Part shown: in pieces, positions 17,894-26,015 of the stretch
Position numbering within the stretch: the first letter of the stretch is position 1
Layout of the letters: each line of letters opens with the position of its first letter
Assembly: GCA_945957125.1 (NCBI GenBank)
Contig: CAMFJT010000001.1
Span: forward strand, 1 to 64,000
Origin: an uncultured Rhodospirillales bacterium
GTDB taxonomy: Bacteria > Pseudomonadota > Alphaproteobacteria > Reyranellales > Reyranellaceae
Reading direction: 5' to 3'
Length of the DNA: 64,000 nucleotides
Position numbers and translations under genes: made by a program
Notes under the pieces: generated by a model
Databases searched by the model: none
Seen by the model: only the letters and a program-made list of their open reading frames with translations
Told to the model about the DNA's origin: nothing

Positions 17894-18280
17894 ATGGCCA
17901 ACGACCGTCGTAAGCTGCGCGCGCTCGCCGCCCTTCTGCCTGCGGGCGCTATGGGGCTGTCGATGAGCCTGGCGGCCGCCGACGCGGGGGCCGCGAAGGT
18001 GGAAGGGGCCCGGCAGCCCGCCCCGACATCGGTCGCGCAGCGGCTCCAGTCGATTCGCGATTCGGTTTCCGTGGTCGTCAACGAAGCGGCCAAGGATGCC
18101 GACGATCCGACCGTCGATCGCGACATCCAGCTCGCCTGGTGGGGCAACGGCGGCTGGCGCAACGGCGGTTGGCACAATTGGGCCAACGGCTGGCACAATG
18201 GCGGTTGGCTCAACGGCGGCTGGCACAATTGGGGTAACGGCGGCTGGCACAACTGGGGCAACGGCTGGCACAACTGGTGA
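17894..18280 (+). CDS. GrrA-like RiPP precursor with eleven W-x-N motifs
   Basis: A 128-residue peptide precursor. Residues 8-34 (ALAALLPAGAMGLSMSLAA and the following residues) are hydrophobic and signal-peptide-like. Residues 45-62 (TSVAQRLQSIRDSVSVVV) look like the recognition leader of rSAM-modified repeat peptides. Residues 82-128 are a core of W-x-N units: Trp at 83, 88, 93, 96, 100, 105, 110, 113, 118, 121 and 125 each have Asn two residues later (x = G, R, H, A or L), plus a terminal Trp. Such aromatic-x-x motifs are the sites where three-residue cyclophanes are formed in triceptides. AAGGGAAG precedes the ATG. The maturase gene follows 6 bases later. The assignment to GrrA/OscA rests on motif resemblance and neighbour. 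Confidence 0.88.
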   Translation: MANDRRKLRALAALLPAGAMGLSMSLAAADAGAAKVEGARQPAPTSVAQRLQSIRDSVSVVVNEAAKDADDPTVDRDIQLAWWGNGGWRNGGWHNWANGWHNGGWLNGGWHNWGNGGWHNWGNGWHNW

Positions 18281-18286
18281 CGCAGG

Positions 18287-19507
18287 ATGGTCGCCGCGAC
18301 ACCAGCGGCTGGACGACCTGAAGTATCGATCGTCGTCATCCAGCCGACCGCTTTCTGCAATATCGGTTGCACCTACTGCTACCTGCCGGATCGCAACGAC
18401 AGGCACGTGCTGTCGCAGGCGACCGTTAGCCGGCTGTTCACCGAGCTGTTCGCCTCCGGCTGGGCGTCGCCCGAGCTGACAGTCATCTGGCATGCGGGCG
18501 AGCCGCTGGTCGTTGCACCAGGCTTCTACCGTGAGGCCTTCGAGACGATCGAGCGCCTGCGGCCCGCGTCGGTCGCCGTGCGGCATGCCTTCCAGACCAA
18601 CGGCATGCTGATCGACACCGACTGGTGCGCGCTGTTCAGGGAATGGGGTGTCGGCGTCGGCGTCAGCATCGACGGGCCGCAACCCCTGCACGACGCGCAT
18701 CGCAAGACGAGACGCGGCGATGGCACGTTCGACAAGACGATCGCGGGAATACGCCTGCTGCGGCAGGAGAACGTGCCGTTCCACGTGATCACGGTCCTGT
18801 CGCGCGACAGCCTGGCGATGCCCGAGGAACTGCTGGCCTTCTATCTTTCGGAGGGCATCGATCAGATCTGCTTCAACATCGAGGAATCGGAAGGATCGCA
18901 CGTCTCCGCGCTGTTCGAAGGCGTCGAGTTGCGCGAGCGCTACCAGACGTTCCTGCGCAGCTTCTGGCATGCCGCGCAGGCGAGCGGAAAGGTGCGCTTC
19001 CTGCGCGAGATCGACCAGGCCATTCCGCGCGTGTTCCGCCCCAACGAGGCGTGCTCGCGCAACATCCAGGTGGAGCCCCTGGCGATGCTCAACGTCGACA
19101 GCCGCGGCAACGTGTCGAGCTTCTCGCCCGAGTTGCTGGGACTGAAGAACGCCCGGTACGAGGATTACCTCTTGGGCAATATCCACACGCATTCGCTGGT
19201 GCAGATTCAACAGGCTTGCCTCGAATCGGCGATGCTGCGCGACATCCGTGCGGGCGTCGAGGCCTGTGCGCGGAGCTGCGAGTATTTCTCCGTCTGCGGC
19301 GGCGGCGCGCCGGTGAACAAGCTGTTCGAAGCCGGCAGCTTCGCGGCGACCCGAACGTCGTACTGCACGCTGACCCAAATGGTGCCGACCGATCTTCTCC
19401 TGGAAGCCTTCGATCGGCTCGAGCAGGGCGTGGCGAACGGCGCCGCGCCGCCGCCTGGACCTCAGGTCGCCAGCCCCACCGCCGCACAACTATCGAGGGT
19501 GCCATGA
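18287..19507 (+). CDS. Radical SAM/SPASM peptide maturase, GrrM/OscB-like
   Basis: A 406-residue radical SAM enzyme. The [4Fe-4S]-SAM motif CNIGCTYC gives Cys24, Cys28 and Cys31. The protein continues with HAGEPL and VSIDGPQPLHD, normal for anaerobic sulfatase-maturase-like folds. The C-terminal SPASM-type region carries clustered cysteines (ACSRN, ACARSCEYFSVCGGGAP, TSYC) and the stretch APVNKLFEAGSFAATRTSYC, which I recognise from the GrrM family of glycine-rich-repeat peptide maturases. The family forms C-C cyclophanes between an aromatic ring and the beta carbon two residues on. It starts 6 bases after the precursor gene with little ribosome-binding site, so translation is probably coupled. 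It overlaps the third gene by four bases. Confidence 0.9.
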   Translation: MVAATPAAGRPEVSIVVIQPTAFCNIGCTYCYLPDRNDRHVLSQATVSRLFTELFASGWASPELTVIWHAGEPLVVAPGFYREAFETIERLRPASVAVRHAFQTNGMLIDTDWCALFREWGVGVGVSIDGPQPLHDAHRKTRRGDGTFDKTIAGIRLLRQENVPFHVITVLSRDSLAMPEELLAFYLSEGIDQICFNIEESEGSHVSALFEGVELRERYQTFLRSFWHAAQASGKVRFLREIDQAIPRVFRPNEACSRNIQVEPLAMLNVDSRGNVSSFSPELLGLKNARYEDYLLGNIHTHSLVQIQQACLESAMLRDIRAGVEACARSCEYFSVCGGGAPVNKLFEAGSFAATRTSYCTLTQMVPTDLLLEAFDRLEQGVANGAAPPPGPQVASPTAAQLSRVP

Positions 19508-20238
19508 ACAAGATCCTGCCGCTTGCCGTTGCGGGCGCCGTCGTCGCGGCGCTGTCGTTTGCGACCCTCGGAGCGAAGGCGCAAACGCCGCCGGCCGGCC
19601 AGCCGGCCGCTGCTGCATCCCCCGCCGGCGGCCCGCCGGGCTCAACCGAGGGCCCTCCCCCTGCGGGCCTGCCCGAAGGCACACGCCTGCCTTTCCTGGT
19701 GGTGACGGGCGTGGAGGTCCTGCGCTCCCCGCGCGGCGGCATGGACATCGTCCGCGCGCATGGCCTTGCGTCTTCCGGCGGCTGGAAGGAGCCTCATCTG
19801 CTGCCGATCTCGAGCGGCCCCTCGATCGATGGAACGCTCGACCTCATCTTTCAGGGCACGTCGCCGTCGCAGGCCGAGCCGCCGGGCCCTTTGATGCCCG
19901 TGGAGGCCATCCTGCCGATCGCGAGCGGGCATCCCTACAAGGCGGTGCGTGTCCGGTCCGCGACCAATGCCATCACGCTGAAAGCGTTGCCGGGTTACCA
20001 GGAGAGCGCCGCACCCAAGGAGGACTGCGCCAAGTGCGTCGGCAAGACCTTCGTCGCCAAGGGCGCGGCCGCACCGGCCGGTGTGGCCGCTACCGATATC
20101 GTGAATGAAGCCGATCTGCCTTTCCCGCTTCGCGTGATCCGCCCGACTGACGGCATTCCCAATTACATCTACGATCCCAATCGGCTGACGCTCGTCCTCA
20201 GCGAGGACGGCCGGATCGCCGACGCAGCCTGGGACTGA
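19504..20238 (+). CDS. Exported protein of the RiPP locus, unknown function
   Basis: A 244-residue secreted protein with a signal peptide (MNKILPLAVAGAVVAALSF, cleavage likely after AKA near residue 26). A Pro/Ala/Gly-rich linker runs to about residue 60, then a globular domain with FLVVTGVEVLRS, a GGWKEPHLLPI segment and a CAKC pair (one CxxC). GrrA/GrrM loci I know are often followed by a substrate-binding-like GrrP protein; this sequence does not look like one. GAGGG precedes the ATG, which overlaps the maturase stop codon. It might process, carry or anchor the modified peptide outside the cytoplasm, but the sequence does not show this. Confidence 0.8.
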   Translation: MNKILPLAVAGAVVAALSFATLGAKAQTPPAGQPAAAASPAGGPPGSTEGPPPAGLPEGTRLPFLVVTGVEVLRSPRGGMDIVRAHGLASSGGWKEPHLLPISSGPSIDGTLDLIFQGTSPSQAEPPGPLMPVEAILPIASGHPYKAVRVRSATNAITLKALPGYQESAAPKEDCAKCVGKTFVAKGAAAPAGVAATDIVNEADLPFPLRVIRPTDGIPNYIYDPNRLTLVLSEDGRIADAAWD

Positions 20239-20280
20239 CGCTGGCGTCGGGCTCAAAACGACACAGCACTCCCGCGCGAC

Positions 20281-20310
20281 AAAAAAGGCGGGAAGCAGAG
20301 GCTTCCCGCC
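20281..20310 (-). terminator. Rho-independent terminator for the glycine-zipper gene
   Basis: Read on the minus strand, a perfect 10-base stem (GGCGGGAAGC pairing with GCTTCCCGCC, 4-base loop) is followed at once by TTTTTT. It lies 37 bases past the stop codon of the gene at 20347 and between the 3' ends of converging genes. It is the clearest intrinsic terminator in the window. Confidence 0.9.
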
Positions 20311-20346
20311 AGGTCTTCACCACGGCCGTCACCACGACGGCAATCG

Positions 20347-20934
20347 TCATACCGCTCGGTTGCGTCGGATACGCTCGATCTCCGTCTCGCTCGGCCTGTA
20401 AGCCGGTGCTGCAGGATCGAAGTTCGTCCAGCCGCTCTTGCGATACTCGGCCCCGCGGGCGACGGGATCGATCGGGTCGTAGCTGTCGAGGATGCTCTGA
20501 ATCCTCGTCGCACTCGAATCCTCGACCCGCGCGCTTACCAGGGTTCCGCCTCGGCGCACCGATTCCGAATAGACGTGAGCGTGCTCGTCCGAAGTGCCGG
20601 CACTGACAAGGGCGCCGACCAGGCCACCCGCTGCGGCGCCCGCCGCTGCGCCGACGGCAAGAGCGGCGAGCCAACCTGCCGCCACCACTGGCCCTAGCCC
20701 CGGAATGGCGAGCATCCCGAGACCTGCCAGCAGCCCCGCACCGCCGCCCAGCGCTCCGCCGATGCCCGCACCGGCGCCGGCCTTGGAGACATCCTCCACA
20801 TCGGCGCATTTCTCGCTGACATACTTGTTGGCAACCAGGCTGACCTCTGCGGCGGGAACGCCCGCCTGCTCGATTGCATTCACGGCCGATTGCGCCTGGG
20901 AGTAGGTGTCGTAAACCCGACTGACAGTTTGCAT
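20347..20934 (-). CDS. Glycine-zipper protein with GSP17M-like N-terminal domain
   Basis: A 195-residue protein. The N-terminal 40 residues (MQTVSRVYDTYSQAQSAV, then GVPAAEVSLVANKY) resemble the YflT/general stress protein 17M domain. The middle (about 51-113) is a long Gly/Ala-rich hydrophobic stretch (GAGIGGALGGGAGLLAG and AAAGAAAGGLVGALVSAG) typical of glycine-zipper membrane segments. The C-terminal part is soluble and ends ERIRRNRAV. It probably associates with the inner membrane in stress. An intrinsic terminator follows. A longer frame upstream is antisense-like and was rejected in favour of the ATG at 20934. Confidence 0.8.
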   Translation of the reverse strand: MQTVSRVYDTYSQAQSAVNAIEQAGVPAAEVSLVANKYVSEKCADVEDVSKAGAGAGIGGALGGGAGLLAGLGMLAIPGLGPVVAAGWLAALAVGAAAGAAAGGLVGALVSAGTSDEHAHVYSESVRRGGTLVSARVEDSSATRIQSILDSYDPIDPVARGAEYRKSGWTNFDPAAPAYRPSETEIERIRRNRAV

Positions 20935-20975
20935 CGTCTTGACCTCTTGGAGAGCGTTAGGGGATATGCAGGGCG

Positions 20976-21434
20976 TTACGGCGTGGCGACGACGTTGCCC
21001 TTGTAGTCGACGGCGAGTTGCACGGTTTTGCCTTCCTGCATCGCACTGCCGCGCCAGATCCCATCCCCGTCCTTCTTGAGGTCGGCAACATTGGTCAGGC
21101 CATGGGCGATCGCCCGGTCCTTGGCCTGGCCCTCGGTGAAGCTGTTGGCGCCCTTCAGCGGCGCGCCCTCGTCGTTCTTGCGCGCGGTGTAGACGTCGGA
21201 CTTGCACGCCTCGACGAACGTCGCCTGATCGAGCTTGCCGTCGGCCGTCAGCTTCCTGTCGTGGACGCGCATCGCGGCGGAATAGCGAGCGGCTTCTGCA
21301 TCGGTAAGCACGCCATCCTTGTTGACGTCGGCCTTCGCCCACATCGCCTGGCACTCGGCTTCCGTGGCCGCGTAAGCCGGTAGCGCGCCGCACGCGGCGA
21401 TCACCGCTGCGATCAGAACTGTTTTCCTCACCAT
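20976..21434 (-). CDS. Secreted EF-hand domain protein
   Basis: A 152-residue exported protein with a clear signal peptide (MVRKTVLIAAVIAACGALPA, cleaved near AYA-AT). An EF-hand calcium loop is visible at DVNKDGVLTDAE (about residues 36-47). A second, weaker one lies near DGKLDQATFVE (about 65-75). The C-terminal half has no known motif. GGAGGAAT precedes the ATG. It is 41 bases upstream of the glycine-zipper gene on the same strand and may be co-transcribed with it. A tandem 25-base duplication lies just before its start. Confidence 0.8.
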   Translation of the reverse strand: MVRKTVLIAAVIAACGALPAYAATEAECQAMWAKADVNKDGVLTDAEAARYSAAMRVHDRKLTADGKLDQATFVEACKSDVYTARKNDEGAPLKGANSFTEGQAKDRAIAHGLTNVADLKKDGDGIWRGSAMQEGKTVQLAVDYKGNVVATP

Positions 21435-21446
21435 ATTCCTCCCAGT

Positions 21447-21496
21447 TGAAGTAGCACCTGTTCAAAGCTCGTGAAGTAGCACCTGTTCAAAGCTCG
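21447..21496. repeat. Tandem perfect duplication of a 25-base unit
   Basis: The 25-base unit at 21447-21471 (beginning TGAAGTAGCACCTG, ending AAAGCTCG) is repeated without change at 21472-21496. It sits 13 bases upstream of the EF-hand gene start, so it may duplicate part of its promoter or 5' leader. It could also be a recent replication slippage event. Confidence 0.9.
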
Positions 21497-21735
21497 ACGA
21501 TGCAACGTCCGCGATGAAGGGCTGGTTGCCGTTGGGAGGGCGTGGGACGACGGTTTCGCCGATCCGCGTCGGCGTGAAGACGGCGCAGGCGCCGCGCAGT
21601 GCTTGCGCGTGCGCGATCCGAGGGATCGAGCCGAATCCGATCTCGCGATGGGAACGGCGTGACGGCGCCTGTGGTTCGTTGCGCCGAATGCCGCGGGAAA
21701 GCAGGCGGCTTACGCGGCAGATTTCTCGCTCGCCG
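21497..21735. other. Apparently non-coding stretch
   Basis: Between the tandem duplication and the 3' end of the EEP-family gene I see no frame with family motifs or a convincing ribosome-binding site. Open frames here are extensions of antisense shadows. It should contain the promoter of the EF-hand gene. Confidence 0.5.
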
Positions 21736-22554
21736 CTAGTTCTCGAACTCCACGAACAGCGGCCAGTGATCGGATGCCGGGTTGCCGCGCTCGATCCAGG
21801 CCCGCCGTACCGTCGGCGCGAGGTCGGGGGTCACGAATACATGATCGATGCGTCCCTTGTTCGGGGCGCTCTCGCTGTCCGCATCGGAATTGCCGGCGGC
21901 GCGCCAGGCGTCGACCAGCCCGGCCGCGACGAAGCGCGGATATTCCGGTCCGTCCGACCGGTGATTGAAATCGCCCGCCACGATCGCGCCGGCCGGCACG
22001 TCGAACGCCGGATCCTGGAAGAAGAACTTCTCGTCCGGCGTGCCGTCCCAGGTCGCGCCGGCCTGCGCCGCGCCATGGATGGCGGCGGTTAAGGCGTCGA
22101 CCTGGGGCAGCCGCTGCGCGGTGCCGATGTAGCTCAGATGCGTGCAATAGACGCGCAGCGGTCCCGACGGTACTGCGATGGCGGCCTCGATGAACCCACG
22201 CTGCAGGTCGTAGCCGCTCTCGATCCGGGTCTTGGGCAGCATGACGCCGCGCGACCACAGGATCGGCCAGCGCGAGACGATCGTATTGCCGAAGCCGCGG
22301 CGGCGATTGGTGATGCGACCCTCGGCATCGACGCTGCTGGCGTCGGCTTCCATCGGACCGTGGAAGCGATAGTAGCGATTGAGCCGCCGGGCGATCTCCG
22401 CCGCCTGGTCGACGTAGCCGTTCTGGGGCCAGCCGCGCACCACCTCCTGCAGGCAGGCGATATCGGCGTCCGCCAGCGTGTCGGCGATCCGCGCCACGTC
22501 ATGTCGGCCGTCGAGCCCGACGCCGTAGTGGATGTTGTAGGTGGAAAAGATCAT
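21736..22554 (-). CDS. Endonuclease/exonuclease/phosphatase (EEP) family hydrolase
   Basis: A 272-residue protein of the EEP superfamily, metal-dependent phosphodiesterases acting on DNA, lipids or inositol phosphates. The order of motifs is complete: STYNIHYG at the start, the metal glutamate in CLQEV (about residue 37), CTHLSYIG, GDFNHRSDGPEY (Asp-x-Asn) near 195, DHVFVTPDL and the final SDHWPL with the catalytic His. No signal peptide is present. It follows the large membrane protein gene by 63 bases on the same strand. The substrate cannot be inferred. Confidence 0.9.
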   Translation of the reverse strand: MIFSTYNIHYGVGLDGRHDVARIADTLADADIACLQEVVRGWPQNGYVDQAAEIARRLNRYYRFHGPMEADASSVDAEGRITNRRRGFGNTIVSRWPILWSRGVMLPKTRIESGYDLQRGFIEAAIAVPSGPLRVYCTHLSYIGTAQRLPQVDALTAAIHGAAQAGATWDGTPDEKFFFQDPAFDVPAGAIVAGDFNHRSDGPEYPRFVAAGLVDAWRAAGNSDADSESAPNKGRIDHVFVTPDLAPTVRRAWIERGNPASDHWPLFVEFEN

Positions 22555-22617
22555 CCGGGGTCCAGGCCTGTCGTGGTGTGTCGCCGGATATTCGACCGAT
22601 CCGGCAGGCGGCGGGCG

Positions 22618-24345
22618 TCATGGTTGCTTGTCGATCGTTGCCGTTTCACGACTGAGCAGTGTCCAGCTCGGCGTTTCCCGGCGATCCGGATAGTGATCGG
22701 CCAGGTAAGTGGAATAGGCGGAAGAGGCGCGCATCGTCCAGGCCGGGTCGGTCGAGAATTTCGGGATGAGAACGTAGGAGGCATCGGCGAACAGCGTTGC
22801 CGCCGGTCGGATCGGCCTGTCCGTTCCGGACCAGAGATTGTTGCCGCGCGGCGGCCTGATGCCGAGCATGAACGGAAGCGGATTGACCTGATCGAGAACG
22901 ACGATGCTGCCCGCCGGGTATTGCCTGTCGCGCAGCAGGTCGGCCGCTTCCAGCAATGTTCCGACATACTCGAAGGCCGACAGCTCGAGATGGGGGCCTG
23001 CCTTCCGCGCCCTGCTGAGCAGTCGCGGATCCGGCGGACCGCGTGAGATCGCGTCGAGGAGTCCGGCCTCCTCCGTCGGAACGGCCAGCCCCCGCAACTG
23101 CGTCCGGTCGACCACCGTCAATCCCTGACTGCTTCGGGCGCTGGCGCAGTAAAGCACGAGGCTTGCCAGCGATGTCGCGACGGCAAAGAGTGGGAAGACA
23201 AGAATGCTCGCCATCAGCGGAAGCCGGGGATCCGGCCGCGCGCGCACCGGTTGCGATCGAAGATGGTCGTAGATCACGAAAGCCACCACGACGCCGAGCG
23301 CCAGGCCGTCCGGCTCGGCATTCTGGGAGAGCACGACGAGTCCGACCCCGACGATGAAGAGGATCGTGGCCGGCAAGCGCAAGGGGGCCTCGCCGCGATA
23401 CCAGAGCAGCGCTGCAACGACGAGCGCCGCGATGTACGGGGCGTGCTGCATGGCTCCCGGCAGGAACGTCCAAAGGGCAATCCTCGGGGTGCGGACGCCG
23501 CCTGCCGCGATCGCATTCCAGAGGTCGGCGAGATAGGCATGGTTCCAGGGCGCCAGTGCACCGGCGACGATCAGCGCGCCGACCGCCAGCCACGCGCGCC
23601 ACAGCCGGCGGACGTGAGTGCAGACCAGGAGGCCAAGCGCGAGGGCGGCCAGGCCCGCCAGGAAGTAAGTCACCTTCAGGTAGAACATCGCCACGATCAG
23701 CGCGGCCGAAACTGCGACGTCGAGCCCGTCGCCGGCGCGGCCATTGCGCGGTGGCACGAACAGGATGAGCGTCAGTACGGCGAGCGCGCTCCAGCCGTAG
23801 CGATTGTACGACATGGCGAAGGAGAAGGCGCTCAGGTTGTCGCCGACCGTCGCCGGCATCAGGGCGAGAAGCACGGTGAACGTGACGAACACGGCGGCAG
23901 GCGCCAGCGGCAGCCGGCGCCAGGCGGCCCAGCACGCCACGACGAACAGCAGCGCCGCCACGGCCGCCACGCTCGCGAGAAAGGCATATGGCGTCACGCC
24001 GAACAGAGCGAACCCGGCAAGGGGCAGAAGGAAGTTCAGGGCAGCGAGAGGTTCGTGGAAGTCGACATGGGCGATGTCCCCGTAATGCAGATGCCAGGCG
24101 CCCGAGAAGATGAAAAGCAGATCCCACGTCATTGCCCTCGACATGAGCCGACCGGGCGAAAGCAGCAGCCACATGCCCGCCGCCGCCGGCAAACCGGCAA
24201 GCACGACGAGCATGCCGGGCTGCGCGTCTGCGACGAGGAGAGACCGAACCAGCCCCGCGCCCCGGCCTTCACCGGGCAACTGCGGCGGATGGGTGGCGGA
24301 GGCGACCCGCGGCGGGCCCCAAAAGAGGCCTATGAGCCCGGGCAA
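22618..24345 (-). CDS. Polytopic membrane protein, glycosyltransferase-like architecture, unknown
   Basis: A protein of about 575 residues. About ten hydrophobic segments occupy residues 45-400, and a soluble C-terminal domain of some 170 residues ends LLSRETATIDKQP. An early extracytoplasmic segment with DFHEPLAALNF after the first helices resembles membrane glycosyltransferases of the GT-C type (acidic loop 1), but no family motif is decisive. The start is a TTG at 24345 with GGGAGCGG upstream; an ATG at 24213 is possible. It lies between the antiporter and EEP genes on one strand. It could glycosylate a lipid or cell-surface substrate, but this is inference. Confidence 0.7.
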   Translation of the reverse strand: MPGLIGLFWGPPRVASATHPPQLPGEGRGAGLVRSLLVADAQPGMLVVLAGLPAAAGMWLLLSPGRLMSRAMTWDLLFIFSGAWHLHYGDIAHVDFHEPLAALNFLLPLAGFALFGVTPYAFLASVAAVAALLFVVACWAAWRRLPLAPAAVFVTFTVLLALMPATVGDNLSAFSFAMSYNRYGWSALAVLTLILFVPPRNGRAGDGLDVAVSAALIVAMFYLKVTYFLAGLAALALGLLVCTHVRRLWRAWLAVGALIVAGALAPWNHAYLADLWNAIAAGGVRTPRIALWTFLPGAMQHAPYIAALVVAALLWYRGEAPLRLPATILFIVGVGLVVLSQNAEPDGLALGVVVAFVIYDHLRSQPVRARPDPRLPLMASILVFPLFAVATSLASLVLYCASARSSQGLTVVDRTQLRGLAVPTEEAGLLDAISRGPPDPRLLSRARKAGPHLELSAFEYVGTLLEAADLLRDRQYPAGSIVVLDQVNPLPFMLGIRPPRGNNLWSGTDRPIRPAATLFADASYVLIPKFSTDPAWTMRASSAYSTYLADHYPDRRETPSWTLLSRETATIDKQP

Positions 24346-24458
24346 GCCGTCGACCGCTCCCGGAACGCGATCTCGGCGCGCCCCCTTTCATCGGTCATCG
24401 TCAGAGTCCACCCATCCGCGACGCGGGCGCGCATGCCAATGCCGTTTGCTTCGTGTTC

Positions 24459-25745
24459 CTATTTGCCGTTCGTCATTTCCGCGAGACCGGATCCTGCCGG
24501 CGCGCTTCGATGCCGCCCGCCGCCGAACCGCAACATCAACCGCGCGAGCGGCATCGAGATTGCGGTGCTCACCACGGCCATCAGGACCAGCGCCGCGAAC
24601 ACGTTCGTGGAGATGATATGGGCATCGAGAAGGATCGTCAGGACGACGATCTCCATCAGCCCCTTGGTCTGCAGCAGGGCGCCGAGGCCGAGGGCCAGCG
24701 GCCATCGTTCGCCGACGAGCCGGGCGGCGATCGCCGTGCCGCCGGTTATGCCCACGAGGGAAGCGAGCGTCGCCACGCCGAACACCTCGACAAAAGACGA
24801 GGAGGTCGGGTCGATGAACGTGCGCAGTCCGGTGATGGTGAAGAAGAACGGCATGAGCAATGCCAAAGTCGGGGCCTGGAGCCGATCCAGGATCGGCTTG
24901 CGCAGATGCTCGGGCATGATCGCGCCGGCGACGAAGGCGCCCAGGATGCTGCTCAGCCCCATTGCCTCCACGGAAAGAGACGAGGCGATCGTGAAGACCA
25001 CGACCAGCACCAGGGCGCGCTCCCTGACCTCTCCGTCGAGCAGGCGCGCCGTGACCATCCTGGCCAGGTGCGGCCGAACGATCCTGATCATCGCGAACAG
25101 GTAGATCGGGATCAGAAGCAGGCGGGCGAAAGTGCCGAACTCCGTCGTGGCCTGGGCGGCCACCGTCGTGAGCAGGAGAGCCAGCAGCACGTAGAGCGTC
25201 ACGTCCTTGATGCCGGCGATGGCCAGAGCAAGATCGCCGAGGCGGCTGCCGAGGAGGTTCATCTCGCGCAGGATCTCGCCCAGCACGGGGAGCGCGGTGA
25301 CCGCCGCGCAGATGCCGATCGCCACGGCGAACGGAACGGGGCCGACGCCCATGACGAGCTCCTCGGGATGCCGGGCGAGGATCCACAAGCCGCCGAGGAA
25401 ACCCAGGCCGATCGGCACGAGGATGTTCACCACGGCCACCACCGACGTGATCCGCCCGCTGTGCCGAAGAACCCCGACGTCGAAATGCAGCCCCGTGATG
25501 AGGCCGAAAATGATCACCGCGACCGACCCGATGCCGGTCAGGGGCGCCAACGCCGCCGGGTTGAAGAACATGTGGTAGAGATCCGGAGCAACCCTACCGA
25601 ACAGAGACGGGCCGAGAACGATGCCGACCACGATCTGGATCACGACGAGGGGCAGATAGCCCTTCAGTCCCGAACAGCGCAGCGCCGCCACGGGGAGCGC
25701 CACGAGAACGAGCGCCTGGACGAGGAATATCAAAGTAGGGGTCAT
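24459..25745 (-). CDS. Cation:proton antiporter, CPA2/KefB-like
   Basis: A 428-residue inner-membrane protein with about 12 hydrophobic segments and no C-terminal TrkA domain. It has the family's N-terminal pattern (PLVVIQIVVGIVLGPSLFG), the GLITGLHFDV segment of the transport core, TALPVLGEIL, and LALAIAGIKDV with the conserved Asp. The GAFVAGAIMPE segment is also typical. It probably exchanges Na+ or K+ for protons. It is the first gene of the minus-strand group with the polytopic protein and the EEP hydrolase. Confidence 0.9.
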   Translation of the reverse strand: MTPTLIFLVQALVLVALPVAALRCSGLKGYLPLVVIQIVVGIVLGPSLFGRVAPDLYHMFFNPAALAPLTGIGSVAVIIFGLITGLHFDVGVLRHSGRITSVVAVVNILVPIGLGFLGGLWILARHPEELVMGVGPVPFAVAIGICAAVTALPVLGEILREMNLLGSRLGDLALAIAGIKDVTLYVLLALLLTTVAAQATTEFGTFARLLLIPIYLFAMIRIVRPHLARMVTARLLDGEVRERALVLVVVFTIASSLSVEAMGLSSILGAFVAGAIMPEHLRKPILDRLQAPTLALLMPFFFTITGLRTFIDPTSSSFVEVFGVATLASLVGITGGTAIAARLVGERWPLALGLGALLQTKGLMEIVVLTILLDAHIISTNVFAALVLMAVVSTAISMPLARLMLRFGGGRHRSAPAGSGLAEMTNGK

Positions 25746-26015
25746 GAGCCTTTACCGCCAATGGAGCGGAGGAAGAATAGGTTAGCTCGAAGCACGAAAT
25801 ATGCCGCACCGACCGTACGGTGGTGCACGAACGAAAAGAGCATTCCGCAGAGGCGCCGATTGACCGATCAAATGGCCCGCGGCACCTTACATTATCCTTA
25901 CCCTGTCGTGGCCGATCCATGGCCGCGAGGCACGGCATTAAAACATCTTTGGTCCCGATCATATTGCTATATTCTAGAGTGCTTTAATTTTGCGACTTGA
26001 CAAGAGGTTGCCGAC
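25746..26015. other. AT-richer divergent intergenic region
   Basis: About 270 bases between the antiporter and rfbC starts, noticeably richer in A/T than its surroundings (for example around 25935-25990). It should hold the promoters of both flanking units. TATATT at 25968-25973 is a possible -10 element, but I could not assign a matching -35. Confidence 0.5.

Noticed and set aside
18137..18277. Short tandem repeats resembling a CRISPR or minisatellite
   Set aside because: The repeats are in frame, encode W-x-N units and follow a leader beside a radical SAM maturase gene. They are coding and lack constant-length spacers.
25996..26010. TTGACAAGAGGTTG upstream of rfbC as an FNR box or -35 element
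   Set aside because: Only the left half matches, the right half is absent, and it lies too close to the ATG for a promoter element. AAGAGG serves as the ribosome-binding site.
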